From positions 1 to 14,063 of the forward strand of contig DHMR01000068.1 of NCBI GenBank assembly GCA_002405875.1: a stretch of 14,063 nucleotides of DNA, in the 5' to 3' direction. Every line of letters begins with the position of its first letter. Position 1 is the stretch's first letter. The translations under genes and the position numbers were made by a program. This DNA comes from a bacterium UBA4637. GTDB taxonomy: Bacteria; Bacteroidota; Bacteroidia; Bacteroidales; Bacteroidaceae. Under the pieces are notes generated by a model. The model searched no databases, was not told where the DNA came from, and was given only the letters and a program-made list of their open reading frames with translations. Shown one piece after another: positions 14,044 to 14,063 of the stretch.

Positions 14044-14063
14044 TGACTCGCATGGGGCTCGAA
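14044..14063 (-). tRNA. Probable 3' end of a tRNA (possibly tRNA-Lys), cut by the window end
   Basis: On the minus strand the last 20 bases read as T-loop TTCGAGC (14063-14057), T-stem 3' strand CCCAT (14056-14052), acceptor 3' strand GCGAGTC (14051-14045) and discriminator A (14044). The block lengths 7-5-7-1 fit tRNA positions 54-73, including TTCRA. CCA is not encoded. An acceptor starting GACTCG is what I recall for Bacteroidetes tRNA-Lys, so that identity is tentative. The terminator at 14001-14036 fits as its transcript end. The rest of the gene, including the anticodon, lies outside. Confidence 0.6.

Overview
The window looks like chromosomal DNA of a Bacteroidales bacterium, most likely Prevotella or Segatella. 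The evidence is the gene families (a RicT-like PSP1 protein followed by the lipoprotein GldH, an UpxY-type NusG paralog, a probable DUF4840 lipoprotein), the absence of strong Shine-Dalgarno sequences, and promoters of the Bacteroidetes form TTTG-N19-TAnnTTTG. The species is inferred from protein style; no database was searched.

Region 1 (1-5298, plus strand) is the elongasome operon: the 3' end of mreB, then mreC, mreD, mrdA (PBP2) and rodA. Together they build the side-wall peptidoglycan machine: MreB filaments, the MreC/MreD scaffold, the PBP2 transpeptidase and the RodA glycosyltransferase. A hairpin lies between mreB and mreC. A strong bidirectional terminator (5316-5356) closes the operon.

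Region 2 (5389-9650, minus strand) reads in transcription order metF (methylenetetrahydrofolate reductase), holB (DNA polymerase III delta'), ricT-like PSP1 protein and gldH. A promoter sits just upstream of metF, and the cluster ends at the shared terminator. The holB-ricT adjacency also occurs in Bacillus. The 147-nt holB-ricT gap is rich in 7-nt tandem repeats and a polypyrimidine tract.

Region 3 (9820-11378) is a single XylE-like sugar:proton symporter gene with its own terminator.

Region 4 (11508-13844) holds a minus-strand lipoprotein gene (probable DUF4840) divergent from a plus-strand pair. The pair is an orphan UpxY/NusG-like antiterminator and, 17 nt later, a lipoprotein DNA/RNA non-specific endonuclease with an intact DRGH active site. 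Both divergent promoters can be read and have the same 19-nt spacing.

Region 5 (13845-14063) is non-coding. It holds a 21-nt-period array of small palindromes, a 14-nt palindrome, a perfect 17-bp terminator stem and, at the edge, what looks like the 3' end of a minus-strand tRNA (possibly tRNA-Lys) cut off by the window. No gene-free stretch exceeds 300 nt. The least ordinary material is the palindrome array and the unusual UpxY-nuclease pair, together with family-level oddities: a RodA about 120 residues longer than usual, a delta' without zinc-module cysteines, and a repetitive disordered RicT tail.
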